Shown piece by piece: positions 1 to 9,033 of a stretch of DNA of 64,000 nucleotides; the stretch's first letter is position 1; each line of letters begins with the position of its first letter. The stretch lies in the NCBI RefSeq assembly GCF_030285365.1, contig NZ_JASVDS010000002.1, positions 682,001 through 746,000 on the forward strand. The letters are read 5' to 3'. The notes beneath the pieces are model-generated. The model worked only from the letters and a program-made list of their open reading frames with translations, made no database searches and was not told the DNA's origin. The position numbers were made by a program, and so were the translations under genes. The stretch is from Roseateles subflavus. Lineage in GTDB: Bacteria; Pseudomonadota; Gammaproteobacteria; Burkholderiales; Burkholderiaceae_C.

Positions 1-783
1 CCGCTGTGTGGCACGACCCATTTCGCGGCGGAGCCGGGCCGGGGCTTTCTGCACGTGATGCGCCGGGGCGAGATGAGCCTCAGCCATCCGGATGCACAGG
101 GCACGCCGCGCCGCCTGCAGGTGCGGGAACCCAGCCTGCTGTTCTATCCGCGCCCCTTGGCGCACGACTTCCACAACGCGCCCGTCGAGGGTTCGGACTT
201 CACCTGCGCCACGCTCGAGTTCGAAGGCGGCGACGCGCATCCGCTGGTGCGAGCGCTCCCGCCGCTGATCGTGCTGCCCTTGGCCCAAGTGCCGGGGCTC
301 ACGGCCTGCCTGGAGCTGCTCTTCGCCGAGACCGAGCGCGTGCAGTGCGGCCAGCGCCTGATGGCGGACCGCCTCTTCGAGGTGCTCCTGATGCAGCTGC
401 TGCGATGGATGCTGGCGCACCCGGCGTCCAGCGGCCTGCCGGCGGGCCTGCTGCGCGGGCTGAGCCACCCGCAGCTTGCGCGCGCGCTGGTGGCCGTGCA
501 CGAGCGGCCCGGCGAGGCCTGGAGCCTCGATCGCCTGGCCGAGGTGGCGGGCGTGTCCCGCAGCCGGTTTGCCGCGCTGTTCAAGGCCGAGATGGGCGAC
601 ACCCCCGCGGACTACCTCCTGAGCTGGCGCCTCACCCTGGCCTGCCAGGCCTTGCGGCGCGGGCAGCCCGTCAAGCAGCTGGCTGATGAGCTGGGCTACG
701 CCACGCCCTCGGCCTTCTCGCGCGCCTTTGCGCAGCGGCTGGGATGCTCGCCGCGGGAGTGGCTGGCGCGGCAGGGGGGCTGA
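1..783 (+). CDS. AraC-family transcriptional regulator, 5' truncated by window edge
   Basis: The reading frame is open from base 1, so the start lies upstream of the window; the GTG at 55 and ATG at 58 are internal. The N-terminal part (CGTTHFAAEPGRGFLHVMRRGE) looks like the cupin-type ligand domain of AraC proteins. The C-terminal ~100 residues hold two helix-turn-helix units: the first around DRLAEVAGVSRSRFAALFK and the second around ADELGYATPSAFSRAFAQRLG, followed by the usual SPREW end. It probably binds DNA as a one-component regulator, but its inducer and target are not visible because the divergent or upstream neighbour is outside the window. The family call is secure. Confidence 0.9.
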   Translation, partial: PLCGTTHFAAEPGRGFLHVMRRGEMSLSHPDAQGTPRRLQVREPSLLFYPRPLAHDFHNAPVEGSDFTCATLEFEGGDAHPLVRALPPLIVLPLAQVPGLTACLELLFAETERVQCGQRLMADRLFEVLLMQLLRWMLAHPASSGLPAGLLRGLSHPQLARALVAVHERPGEAWSLDRLAEVAGVSRSRFAALFKAEMGDTPADYLLSWRLTLACQALRRGQPVKQLADELGYATPSAFSRAFAQRLGCSPREWLARQGG

Positions 784-792
784 GGCGGGCGC

Positions 793-1137
793 TCAGACCT
801 TCTTCACGAACTCCGACTTCAGGCCCATGGCGCCGATGCCGTCGATCTTGCAGTCGATGTCGTGGTCGCCGTCGGCCAGGCGGATGTTCTTGACCTTGGT
901 GCCGACCTTCACCACGAGCGACGAGCCCTTGATCTTCAGGTCCTTGATGACGGTGACCGTGTCGCCGTCCTGCAGCACGTTGCCCACGGCGTCCTTGATG
1001 ACGCGGGCCTCCTCGGCCCCGTCCGCCGCAGCCGCCGTGGCCGACCATTCATGGCCGCACTCGGGGCACACGAGGTTGGCGCCGTCCTCGTAGGTGTAGG
1101 CGGAGGCGCATTGGGGGCAGGGGGGGAGGGTGCTCAT
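793..1137 (-). CDS. PhnA/YjdM-family zinc-ribbon protein
   Basis: This 114-residue protein begins with a zinc ribbon (CPQC near residue 7 and CPEC near residue 25), followed by the compact C-terminal domain typical of the PhnA/YjdM family ([39 protein letters not shown]). Length and both domains match the family along its whole length. Despite the old name, family members are not required for phosphonate breakdown and the true role is unclear. It is convergent with the AraC gene, whose stop is 9 bases away, and has no operon partner. No unusual features are seen. Confidence 0.93.
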   Translation of the reverse strand: MSTLPPCPQCASAYTYEDGANLVCPECGHEWSATAAAADGAEEARVIKDAVGNVLQDGDTVTVIKDLKIKGSSLVVKVGTKVKNIRLADGDHDIDCKIDGIGAMGLKSEFVKKV

Positions 1138-1390
1138 GGGGAACTTTCAGCTGCGGTGACGACGGGCGACCCGTGACCGCCGCCAAGTGCCTGCCAGCAG
1201 CGACAGGCTTCTCGGTGCGGGCGGGGGGGCGCGACAGGGGGCGCGCCACGCACGGTTCAGTGCGTCTTCACGTGGGAACGGGCCCGCAGTTTATCCGCTG
1301 CCGTCCAGACGACCCCGGCCGCATTCCCAGGCGCCTCGGCGGCCCTGCTTTTCGGCAGGACTCCAGCCGCCCTCGCTGTCGCTCAGGCTT
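1138..1390. other. Non-coding gap with no recognised element
   Basis: GC-rich spacer between the PhnA-like gene start and the lipoprotein gene stop. No tRNA, strong hairpin with T-tract or credible ORF was seen. It must contain the promoter of the PhnA-like gene, but no clear -35/-10 pair was recognised. Confidence 0.4.
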
Positions 1391-3559
1391 TCAGGGCTGG
1401 ATGGGCACGCTGCTGTTGATCCGAAGCGCGCCGCGCAACGTGCCAGACGTATTGGAGTGGATGCAGCGCTGGTCGAAGTCGATGGCCAACCGTTGCACGC
1501 TGCCGTCCGCGGCAAGCACCCGCTCCAGCACTGTGAAGTTGCCATTGGCGCTGCAGGCGCGCCCGTCGCCAGCAAACAACAGCCGTGGCGCGACGGTCGA
1601 CGAGTCGAACGGCTCCGTGCCCGTGTACTGCCCCACGTCGGGGGTGCGTCCGCTCGCGTCGGCGGCAGTCAGGATCCACCCGGGCGCAGATCCCTGCTGG
1701 CCTTCGTACCTGACATCCAAGGGGCTGCTCACAGTGCTGACGGAGAACTGCCCGGTCTGGGTGGAGAAGGCCCGCGTGAGTCCCGCGCCGACGAAATCAC
1801 CCGGATCGCTCTTGAGGTAGAGCACCGACGTCAAGCCAGTCAGCTTGGCCGTCTGCACCTGAACGGGCGTGATCGACGTACGGCCGCGCGCATCTGTCAC
1901 CTTCAACTGAAGTTCCGACGACGAGATGCCCGGCATGCTGTTGGCCGGCAGCCGCAGTTCGACGGCGGCGGAGGTCGTGGACGACAGCTCAAGGGCAGTG
2001 CCGCCGACCTGGGACCATTCGTATGCCAGCGGCAGGCTGGTCGCATTGGGGAGGCCTGCTGTGACGGTGACGGGCACGCCAGGCATCACCATCGAGCGAT
2101 AGCCGGCGCCCCGGATGCCAGTCCAGAGCATGTCGTCAGTGTTCACGGTGGCGTACTGCACATTGAGCCGGAAGGTGACCCCATTGTTCAGCGCGCGGAC
2201 CACGACCCCTTCGGGCTCATTGAACAAGCCATTGCCGGACAGCAGCAGTTGATAGAAATGGCCGTACTTCAACGACTGTCGTGGCTGAATGAGCAGCATC
2301 GCGCCGACGACTTCCACATCCGCCTCCGTGACGGGCCGGGCTTCGGTGAGGAGCTGGCCGGCGGGGTCGGCGTGTCGCTCGTCCGGCCGGGTGCTGCCCG
2401 TGTCGACCAGGCGCGCGTACAACACGTTGTCGGGCGCCAGCGGCTTGTCGAACTGCACCCGCAGGGGAGAGGAGACGACCAGGCCATTGAGTTGGTCGTC
2501 TGCCGGCTCGCTGGCAAGACGCAGATAGGCATCATCGCGGTTCTGCAGGATGCCATAGCGATTGTTCCGAACGTCCAGCAGATAGCCGATCTGCAGGTCG
2601 CGCCAGCGAAGGGGCATTGTGCTGTCGGCCTTGCCGTCCCCGTCGCTGTCCAGCTCGCCGGCGGCCGTGTCCTGACCCTTGGGGTCGGCAGTCACGGTGA
2701 TGCGAGTGCGGCCCGCGCCCTGCAGACGCACAGTCCCCGCATCCGGGAAGGTGTTGAAGGAGCTCGTCATCGGCGGGTCCAGCATCACGTCCACCTTGCC
2801 CTTGACAAGGCTGCTGGCTACGCTGACGGAGCCGGATACCTTCACGCGCGCCGTATCGCGAAACAGCGCACGCGTCAGCCGCGGGGCGATGTAGTCCTCG
2901 ACCATGGGCTGCCCTGTCTCCCGCTGGCTCCAGGTGCCCCGCAGGTCGTCAGCCGCTGTCGGGCTGATGTCCAGTTGCTGGGTGGTCCGGGTGATTTCAC
3001 GGCGGAAGTTCAGGCTGCCTTTCCAGGCGGTGAGTTCGCTGCGCTCGGGGAACAGCCCGTCCTGTCCCAGCTCGATGGTTCCCGCCATCACGCCGCCCGC
3101 ATCGTCATCCACAGCGGACAGCCGGATCGCCAGGGTCCCCGTGTAGCCCTCGCCGAGGTAGTCGACCAGACACTTCTTGTAATCGACCTTGACGGTGTCG
3201 CCCGGAGAAGGGCGCTTGTCGTTGTCCGAATCCACCAGCGTGTAGTTCGCGCATGCTCGGGTGAGTTGAAGCGTGCCTGCGCGGCGCAGCCGTGTCACCT
3301 CCCGGATGGCCAGCTGTGCCAGATACATCGGCGATTCAAGGTAGGCGCCGCTTCTTTCCGACAAGGTGGCGAAATGGGTGGCATTCAGCTGAAGTGGCGT
3401 GTGGCGGTCCGGCGGCGGCTGTACCGTCCCGCTCCCTCCGGTGTCCGGCCGGTCCGTGCCTGAGCCGCCACCCCCGCCCCCGCCACAACCCTGCAGAAGC
3501 AGGGCGGCAGCGAACGACAGCGTGCAGACGGCACGCCGTGTGTCCATGGTCAATTGCAT
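1391..3559 (-). CDS. Large hypothetical surface lipoprotein
   Basis: The 722-residue protein starts with a lipoprotein signal peptide: basic MDTRRAV, a hydrophobic run and the lipobox LQGC with Cys at residue 25, followed by a glycine run and a Ser/Thr/Pro linker, as in many outer-membrane lipoproteins of Burkholderiales. The ATG at 3559 is preferred over an upstream in-frame ATG because AGGGAGAG lies just before it and the signal peptide then sits at the N-terminus. The middle and C-terminal parts look like beta-rich Ig-like modules (for example VTVTAGLPNATSLPLAYEWSQ, near residue 510). No catalytic motif was recognised. Its role could be adhesion or surface binding; this is inference only. 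Confidence 0.8.
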   Translation of the reverse strand: MQLTMDTRRAVCTLSFAAALLLQGCGGGGGGGSGTDRPDTGGSGTVQPPPDRHTPLQLNATHFATLSERSGAYLESPMYLAQLAIREVTRLRRAGTLQLTRACANYTLVDSDNDKRPSPGDTVKVDYKKCLVDYLGEGYTGTLAIRLSAVDDDAGGVMAGTIELGQDGLFPERSELTAWKGSLNFRREITRTTQQLDISPTAADDLRGTWSQRETGQPMVEDYIAPRLTRALFRDTARVKVSGSVSVASSLVKGKVDVMLDPPMTSSFNTFPDAGTVRLQGAGRTRITVTADPKGQDTAAGELDSDGDGKADSTMPLRWRDLQIGYLLDVRNNRYGILQNRDDAYLRLASEPADDQLNGLVVSSPLRVQFDKPLAPDNVLYARLVDTGSTRPDERHADPAGQLLTEARPVTEADVEVVGAMLLIQPRQSLKYGHFYQLLLSGNGLFNEPEGVVVRALNNGVTFRLNVQYATVNTDDMLWTGIRGAGYRSMVMPGVPVTVTAGLPNATSLPLAYEWSQVGGTALELSSTTSAAVELRLPANSMPGISSSELQLKVTDARGRTSITPVQVQTAKLTGLTSVLYLKSDPGDFVGAGLTRAFSTQTGQFSVSTVSSPLDVRYEGQQGSAPGWILTAADASGRTPDVGQYTGTEPFDSSTVAPRLLFAGDGRACSANGNFTVLERVLAADGSVQRLAIDFDQRCIHSNTSGTLRGALRINSSVPIQP

Positions 3560-3937
3560 GGGCTCTCCCTCCCGGTCTTGAGCCGGTCGTGTTTTATTGA
3601 AGTTTGCCGCCGTGCAGGGCTCCGCGTTCGGCGCCAATCCCCTTGCGGCGGCGGGAGGTTAGCCGGCCATCGATGCCTTGCACCCTCGTGATTTCCCGCA
3701 GAGGGGTGGTGTCAGCACGAGAGATGTGAGGCTGGTCGCGTCGGGGCAGGTGGGCCGCTTCCAAACGTCGAGAGTGGTGGCGCTCGGGGTCGTGCCGCAC
3801 TCTGGCGAATGCGGCGAGGTGAATGACGGCTGCTCGTGGTCCGGGGCGGACTGCCGGCATCCGGTCAATGGCCGTCGCCGGGTGGGCCGTCAAATGGCGT
3901 GAGCAGCCAAACAGGGGCGGGACGACGTCCTGGCCAA
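3560..3937. other. Intergenic region upstream of lipoprotein gene
   Basis: About 380 bases between the lipoprotein start and the tRNA terminator. Short ORFs occur on both strands but none has a ribosome binding site, a plausible protein composition or a recognisable domain. It should hold the lipoprotein promoter; no convincing consensus was seen. Confidence 0.4.
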
Positions 3938-3971
3938 AGAAAAAGCCCCGCTGCTTTCGCAACGAGGCTTT
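3938..3971 (-). terminator. Rho-independent terminator of tRNA-Asn operon
   Basis: Read on the minus strand, AAAGCCTCG pairs with CGGGGCTTT (one G-U pair) around a 12-base loop and is followed by a T-rich run. It lies 5 bases past the 3' end of the last tRNA-Asn gene, exactly where the operon should stop. Confidence 0.8.
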
Positions 3972-3976
3972 GAATT

Positions 3977-4052
3977 TGGCTCCCCGACCTGGGCTCGAAC
4001 CAGGGACCTACGGATTAACAGTCCGGCGCTCTACCGACTGAGCTATCGGGGA
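3977..4052 (-). tRNA. tRNA-Asn (GTT)
   Basis: A 76-base cloverleaf on the minus strand starting TCCCCGATAGCTCAG and ending with an encoded CCA. Acceptor arms TCCCCGA and TCGGGGA pair perfectly, the anticodon loop reads CTGTTAA (anticodon GTT), and the T-loop is GGTTCGAGCC. This is the last of three tandem copies and is identical to the middle copy. Confidence 0.98.
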
Positions 4053-4099
4053 ATCGTTCGATGTCGGCGTGGCAAGCGGTGGCACCACGCGTCTTGATT

Positions 4100-4175
4100 T
4101 GGCTCCCCGACCTGGGCTCGAACCAGGGACCTACGGATTAACAGTCCGGCGCTCTACCGACTGAGCTATCGGGGA
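4100..4175 (-). tRNA. tRNA-Asn (GTT)
   Basis: Middle copy of the tandem tRNA-Asn genes, 76 bases with encoded CCA, anticodon GTT. Sequence is identical to the copy at 3977-4052. The 47-base spacer to that copy contains no other gene. Confidence 0.98.
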
Positions 4176-4316
4176 TTTGATCGGTACTGCCCGCTTCTCT
4201 CGCGCACTCACTGCTGCGCAAAATTGCAGGCCTTCATAAATAGCAAAGCCACCTTGATGTGATCGCGGTGGCTTCTGCCGGTTCCGCAGGTCAAGACCTG
4301 CATCACCTTCTGTTCT

Positions 4317-4392
4317 TGGCTCCCCGACCTGGGCTCGAACCAGGGACCTACGGATTAACAGTCCGGCGCTCTACCAACTGAGCTATCGGGGA
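4317..4392 (-). tRNA. tRNA-Asn (GTT)
   Basis: First-transcribed copy, 76 bases with encoded CCA and anticodon GTT. It differs from the other two by one base in the D-arm (CAGTTGGTAG instead of CAGTCGGTAG). The promoter at 4405-4434 sits just upstream. Confidence 0.98.
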
Positions 4393-4404
4393 ACAGAGCC
4401 TTGG

Positions 4405-4434
4405 ATTATAGACAGAAATTTCGGGGTTCTACAA
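4405..4434 (-). promoter_or_regulatory. Sigma-70 promoter of tRNA-Asn operon
   Basis: On the minus strand, TTGTAG (4434-4429) and a perfect TATAAT (4410-4405) are separated by 18 bases. The -10 box lies 12 bases before the first tRNA-Asn, fitting a short leader. The box sequences are read directly; promoter activity is inferred. Confidence 0.75.
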
Positions 4435-4498
4435 GCTCCGCCTGTCGAAGCTCAGGAAAGCCCCTAGGGCCGTCCCGCACCTCGCCCGAGACCGTCGT

Positions 4499-6658
4499 TC
4501 AGAGCGACACCTCCAGGCTTGCGCGCCAGGTGCGCGGCGCGAGCGGGTAGAGGTAGGCGTGACCGTACTGGTAGGGGCTTTCGCGCCAGGCGCGCTTGTC
4601 GGTGAGGTTGTCCACGCCGACACGCCAGGTGTAGAGGCGCGTGCCCATGGCCTGCTCGTAGCGCACGCCGGCGTCGAGGCGGGACCAGCCGCCGATCAGG
4701 ACGCTGTTGTCCGGCAGCACGGCGCGCGGGCCTTCATAGACGAGGCCGATCTGGCCCTGCAGGCCGGCGATCACGGTCTGACGCAGCTGCAGCTTGATGT
4801 TGCGCTTGGGCACGTTGACGGGCTGGAGGCCGTTGGTGGCGGCGTCGGCGCTGCCTTCGCGTCGGGCCTTCAACTCCATCCAGCTGCCGAGCAGGCCGCC
4901 GCCGCTCCACTTCAGGTCCGCCTGGGCCTCGAGGCCGCGGTGGCGCGCGCGGCCGTCCTCCACGCGGGTGCAGGAGCCGGGCGTGGCGTCGTCACAGGCG
5001 CCGGCATCGATCCAGACGGGGCGCTGGATGTCGAACCACGCGATGGACCAGTCCACCGTGCTGCTGCCGGACTTGAGGCCCAGCTCGACCTGCCGGCTCT
5101 TGATGGCGGGCAGCGCCTGACCGGCCTGCGCACCGAAGCGCTTGCGGTTGGGCGTGACGTCGGACTCCATGCCCTGGCCCCAGCTGCCATAGGCCATCAG
5201 GCTCGGGCTGATCGCGTAGGAGAGGCCGATCCACGGCGTGTTGAGGCTCTGCGAGTAGCTCGTCGCGCGCGAGCCGTTGGTGCGGATGCTGTCGCGCTGG
5301 ATCCGCGTGTGGCGCAGGCCCAGGAAGGCCTGCCACTGGGCGTCGATCTGCACGGCGTCGCGCACGTAGAGCTCGGTCGAGCGCTCGTCGCGATTCGTGC
5401 TCTCGTCACTGAGCGTGGGGTCCGCGGGCGTGACCTGGTCCTTGTCCGGATAGATGCTGCCGTTGCCCGACCAGTTGTACGCCTGCTGATGGAAGCGGCT
5501 CTTGGCATGCGTCGTCAGCACGCCGGCGGCGATCTGGTGCGCGAGGCCCAGCGCCTGTGCTCGACCCTGCACGGACAGGTCCAGGGCCTCGGTGTGGCGG
5601 CGCTCGCCCTCGCTGCGGAAGTCGTAGCGGTCGAAGCTGCCGTCGCTGCAGTAGCGGTCGTAGTGGTTCTCGGCCGAGCAGCCGTAGGCATAGGCCAGGC
5701 GGTCGTCCGTCTTAAGGCGCTGGAAGCCGAGGTGGGCCTGGGCCTTCCAGTTGGCGTCCAGTTGATGCTGCACGCGCAGCGAGCCTTGGGTGTTGTCGAA
5801 CACAGTCGGCAGCGCCCAGGGCAGGTTGTTGAGGTTGCGACGCGGGTCGATGTCCTCGGCCGAGGGCAGCTTGCTGCCCAGCAGGCTCATGCCCGGCTGG
5901 CTGCGCTGCGACTGGCGGTTCCATTCGAACTCGGCCTCGACGAGCGTGTCACGGCTCAGGCGCGCATCCGTGGCCACGGCCAGCAGGCGGCGGCTGCCGG
6001 GGGCGTCGTCCAGCTCGGGGCGCAGCGTGGCGGCGCTCGCATTCACGCGCACGCCGACGGCCTCGCCGGCGCCGAAGCGCTGGCTCCAGTCCAGCGAGGC
6101 CTCCGCCGTGCCGCGCTCCGAGACGCTCAGCGTGGCGCTCAGCAGCTTGGTCGTCGGGCGCTTCACCACGAGGTTCACGAGGCCGCCGGGGCTGCTCGTG
6201 CCGGCCTGGATGCCGCTCGTGCCCTTGAAGACTTCGACGCCGCTCTTGTTGCCCAGCGCCAGCGTCGTCTCGGCGTTGATCGGCAGGCCGTCGCGGCGGT
6301 AGTTGAAGCGGTTGTCGAGGTCGAAGCCGCGCACCTTCAGGTAGGAGACGTAGCCGGCGGCGTTGTAGCTGTCCTGCACCGAGGCGTCGAGGTTGACGAG
6401 GCCGGCGAGGCTGCTCAGGCCGGCGTCGGCCAGACGGTCCGCGTTGAGCACGCTGGCCTGGAAGGGCAACTTGGCGGCGGGCGTGTCCCCAAAGCCGCCG
6501 ACGCTGACGGGCGCATCGGCACTGCGGCCGCTGACGGCCACGCTCGGGAGGCTGTTGCCGGCGGATTGGGCGCTGGCAACCTGCACGCAGGCGAGCGCGC
6601 ACGCGGTGGCGACAACATGGGGAAGGGAGCGGGAGATACGCGAAGTGATACGGGCCAT
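4499..6658 (-). CDS. TonB-dependent siderophore-type receptor
   Basis: The 719-residue protein has a signal peptide ending ...VASAQS, then a TonB-box-like stretch (LPSVAVSG) and a plug domain (SVLNADRLADAGLSSLAGLV, YLKVRGFDLDNRFNYRRDGLPINAETTLALGNKSGVEVFKG, SPGGLVNLVVKRPT). The rest is a 22-stranded-type barrel that ends in the expected hydrophobic strand (RTWRASLEVSL). It should import a ferric siderophore or similar large ligand across the outer membrane, powered by TonB. The ATG at 6658 is chosen because it puts the signal peptide first; an upstream in-frame start would add 52 residues of unlikely sequence. No Fur box, sigma regulator or siderophore genes adjoin it, so the ligand is unknown. 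Confidence 0.92.
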   Translation of the reverse strand: MARITSRISRSLPHVVATACALACVQVASAQSAGNSLPSVAVSGRSADAPVSVGGFGDTPAAKLPFQASVLNADRLADAGLSSLAGLVNLDASVQDSYNAAGYVSYLKVRGFDLDNRFNYRRDGLPINAETTLALGNKSGVEVFKGTSGIQAGTSSPGGLVNLVVKRPTTKLLSATLSVSERGTAEASLDWSQRFGAGEAVGVRVNASAATLRPELDDAPGSRRLLAVATDARLSRDTLVEAEFEWNRQSQRSQPGMSLLGSKLPSAEDIDPRRNLNNLPWALPTVFDNTQGSLRVQHQLDANWKAQAHLGFQRLKTDDRLAYAYGCSAENHYDRYCSDGSFDRYDFRSEGERRHTEALDLSVQGRAQALGLAHQIAAGVLTTHAKSRFHQQAYNWSGNGSIYPDKDQVTPADPTLSDESTNRDERSTELYVRDAVQIDAQWQAFLGLRHTRIQRDSIRTNGSRATSYSQSLNTPWIGLSYAISPSLMAYGSWGQGMESDVTPNRKRFGAQAGQALPAIKSRQVELGLKSGSSTVDWSIAWFDIQRPVWIDAGACDDATPGSCTRVEDGRARHRGLEAQADLKWSGGGLLGSWMELKARREGSADAATNGLQPVNVPKRNIKLQLRQTVIAGLQGQIGLVYEGPRAVLPDNSVLIGGWSRLDAGVRYEQAMGTRLYTWRVGVDNLTDKRAWRESPYQYGHAYLYPLAPRTWRASLEVSL

Positions 6659-7072
6659 CGTCGGACTGCTTCTAGCGATGGCAGGGCGGCGAGCGGCCAC
6701 ATCAAGGGCCTGCTGAGAGCTCAGGCCGTGGCGTGCGTGCTTCCCTGCGCGAGGATTAACTCGTCTCGGCCCCGAGGGGTCGAGAAGGCGGCCGAAGCCG
6801 CCATTCAGGTTCAAAGGGACTTTCTCAGCCGGCTCATCACGTGAGCCAGCACCCCTAGCGATTGGTGGGCGGCGATTGCCACCACGGCGCGGATTGTAGC
6901 GGGGCGCAAAGGCCCCTGTTCATCGAGGTCTGGCGCGAGATAGGCAGGAGCATTGATCCAGGTCCACGGCCGGCGCGGTCAGCAGGGGCAGCGTCGGCAA
7001 GAGGGCCCGCGGGGGCCAGGTCTTGCCGCTGCGGCGCACGCGCTGTCCGCGTCTGGGGTGCCGTGCGTGTCT
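6659..7072. other. Intergenic region upstream of TonB receptor
   Basis: About 410 bases with no credible gene. It lies upstream of the receptor and downstream of the serine hydrolase, both on the minus strand. No Fur-box-like palindrome and no T-tailed hairpin was recognised. Confidence 0.4.
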
Positions 7073-8731
7073 TCAGCGCTTCACGAATTTCAGGCCGCGC
7101 GTGCGAGCGCTGTCGTAGACCAGCGCCACCGGCTGGCCCTTGGCGTCACGCGTCACCTGCAGGCTGAAGCCGGGGCCTTCGAGCAGGTCGGCCTTGAGGG
7201 CGGAGACCGGTGCTTCCTCGGCGCCCGGGCCCTTGAGCGTGAGCTGGTCCTGCTTGAGGGACAGCGTCCATTCCGCGCCCACTTCTCCGCTGTAATAGCG
7301 GCCGACCAGCGCGCCCCGCTCCGCCGCGCTGGCGCGGTACTCGGGCAGGCGCTTGAACAGCACCGGCTTGGGGTCGTCATTGCGCGTCAGCGTGAGGGAC
7401 TTGCCGTCGTCCGCCAGGTCCAGCTGGGTGATGCCGCTGGTGCTCTGCACGCGACGCAGGCCGAGCGCGCGCAGGGCCGCGCCACCGCCGGCGCGGCGCA
7501 TGGTGAGGGGCCCCGAGGCCTGCTTCTCGATGCGCAGGATGTCGCCCGGTTCGCCCTCGTACAGGCCGACGAAGACGCCCGGATCGAAGTCCGCGGGCGG
7601 GGCCGGCGGGGCGGCCTGCGCCACAGGGGCGTCCTGGAACTGGCCCGCCAGCGCGATGTCGGCGACGCGTTGCGCGAGCGTCGTCGGGCTGGATTGCGCG
7701 GCATTGCAGGTCAGGGCCATGCCGAGGTGCTGCGCGGGGAAGCGCATCACGACCGCCCGGTAGCCGCCCCAGGCGCCGCCGTGCTGCACGCGAGGCAGGC
7801 CGCGGTAGCGGTCCATGCTGAGGCCCAGGCCGTACTGGATGGGCGAACCGTCGGCCAGCGTGCCGGGGGTCTGCATCGCCTTGAGCAGGGCCGGGTCGAT
7901 GACCTTGGGCTGGGCCAGCTCGGCGTCCCAGCGCGCGAGGTCCCGCACATGCGTCTGCACGGCGCCGTCGCCCGGCTGGTTCCAGTTGGACATGTCGATC
8001 GCGAAGCCGGCCGGCCCGTTGGGGCGGTAAGCCGTCGCGCGATGCGGCACCACGACCGTGTGGTCCGTGCGCACATGCGTCGCCGTCATGCCCAGCGGCT
8101 TGAACACGTGGGCCTGCAGGAAGGTGTCCAGGCTCTGGCCGCTGACGCGTTCGACGATCATGGCGGCCAGGAAGTAGCCGCTGTTGCTGTAGCTGAAGCG
8201 CGTGCCCGGTTCGAAGTTCAGGCCCTGCTGCGCGGCGAGCAGGCGCAACGCGTCGTCGGAGCTCGTGACGTCGCCCATGTCGCGGCCGGCCAGGAGCAGC
8301 AGCTCGTTGTAGTCCCGCAGGCCGGCCGTGTGGTGGAGCATCTGGTCGATGGTGAAGCGCTGGCCCAGGTCCTTGAGCTCCGGCAGGTGCTTGGCCGCCT
8401 TGTCCTGCAGGCTCAGCTTGCCCTCCTTGGCCAGCATCAGCACGGCCAGGGCGGTGAACTGCTTGGAGCTGGAGCCGATGTCGAACACGGTCTCCGGCGT
8501 GATCGGCACGCGATGGTTCAGGTCGGCCAGGCCGTAGCCGCGCTCCAGCAAGACCTGACCCTCCCGGTAGACACCAAGGGCGCAGCCCGGTGTGTCCTGG
8601 GTGAAGGCGGCGAACACCGCGTCGATCTTGGCGATGTCCAGCTCGGCGGCGCGCGTGGCGCCGGCGGCCAGCGCCAGGCCGGTGGCCATCAGCAGGGGCA
8701 GGGCGCGCAGGCGCGGGGTGAATGCAGGCAT
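7073..8731 (-). CDS. Serine hydrolase of the beta-lactamase class C/AmpC-like family
   Basis: 552 residues. A signal peptide (LPLLMATGLALAAGATRAAE) precedes a beta-lactamase/D-Ala-D-Ala carboxypeptidase fold with the nucleophile motif S87-S-S-K90, the second motif Y181-S-N183, and an HGG motif in the C-terminal half of the domain (VQHGGAWGGYRAVV). A C-terminal beta-rich extension of about 170 residues follows, as in the EstB/Pab87/penicillin-binding-protein-like group. It is likely a periplasmic esterase or peptidase; true beta-lactamase activity cannot be claimed. The ATG at 8731 has GAGGAG just upstream and puts the signal peptide first. The region upstream to 8887 holds no gene. Confidence 0.9.
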   Translation of the reverse strand: MPAFTPRLRALPLLMATGLALAAGATRAAELDIAKIDAVFAAFTQDTPGCALGVYREGQVLLERGYGLADLNHRVPITPETVFDIGSSSKQFTALAVLMLAKEGKLSLQDKAAKHLPELKDLGQRFTIDQMLHHTAGLRDYNELLLLAGRDMGDVTSSDDALRLLAAQQGLNFEPGTRFSYSNSGYFLAAMIVERVSGQSLDTFLQAHVFKPLGMTATHVRTDHTVVVPHRATAYRPNGPAGFAIDMSNWNQPGDGAVQTHVRDLARWDAELAQPKVIDPALLKAMQTPGTLADGSPIQYGLGLSMDRYRGLPRVQHGGAWGGYRAVVMRFPAQHLGMALTCNAAQSSPTTLAQRVADIALAGQFQDAPVAQAAPPAPPADFDPGVFVGLYEGEPGDILRIEKQASGPLTMRRAGGGAALRALGLRRVQSTSGITQLDLADDGKSLTLTRNDDPKPVLFKRLPEYRASAAERGALVGRYYSGEVGAEWTLSLKQDQLTLKGPGAEEAPVSALKADLLEGPGFSLQVTRDAKGQPVALVYDSARTRGLKFVKR

Positions 8732-8887
8732 GGGGTCTCCTCGATGTTGTGCTGCCGTGGCCCTTGCCACGGCATGGGCGCGACTATGGCCGGCGGTCCG
8801 CGGGCGCGCAGCGGCGGTGCGACGGACTGCGTGGGCGGGGGGATGGTCGGAGTTGATGAGGGATCGCCCAGGAGTGACGGGACGCAA

Positions 8888-9033
8888 GGACGCAAGGGTC
8901 AGGCCTTAAATTTCAAGGCCCAATCCTCTCCCCGTGCTTCTTGATCAACTGGCTCACCCGGGACGCAAGGGTCAGGCCTTAAATTTCAAGGCCCAATCCT
9001 CTCCCCGTGCTTCTTGATCAACTGGCTCACCCG
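8888..9033. repeat. Perfect 73-bp tandem duplication covering the 3' end of the RAYT gene
   Basis: Bases 8888-8960 and 8961-9033 are identical copies of 73 bases. Each contains a REP core (GGGTCAGGCCTTAAATTTC) plus the last codons of the RAYT gene. The inner copy (8961-9033) supplies the real C-terminus and stop codon; the outer copy is a silent remnant. Confidence 0.95.

Noticed and set aside
1187-3463. 758-codon plus-strand open frame opposite the lipoprotein gene
   Set aside because: The minus-strand frame has a lipobox and a good start site; the plus-strand translation is Arg/Gly/His-rich and lacks any domain.
3977-4434. Integration site of a genomic island at the tRNA-Asn genes
   Set aside because: No integrase gene and no partial tRNA repeat was found on either side within the window.
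4559-6844. Very long plus-strand open frame opposite the TonB-dependent receptor (761 codons)
   Set aside because: It is the antisense shadow of a clearly recognisable receptor; its translation is Ala/Val/Gly/Arg-rich with no domain and no ribosome binding site. High GC produces such frames.
6659-7072. Fur box upstream of the TonB-dependent receptor
   Set aside because: No 19-base palindrome of the Fur type could be recognised; iron control remains possible but is not supported by sequence.
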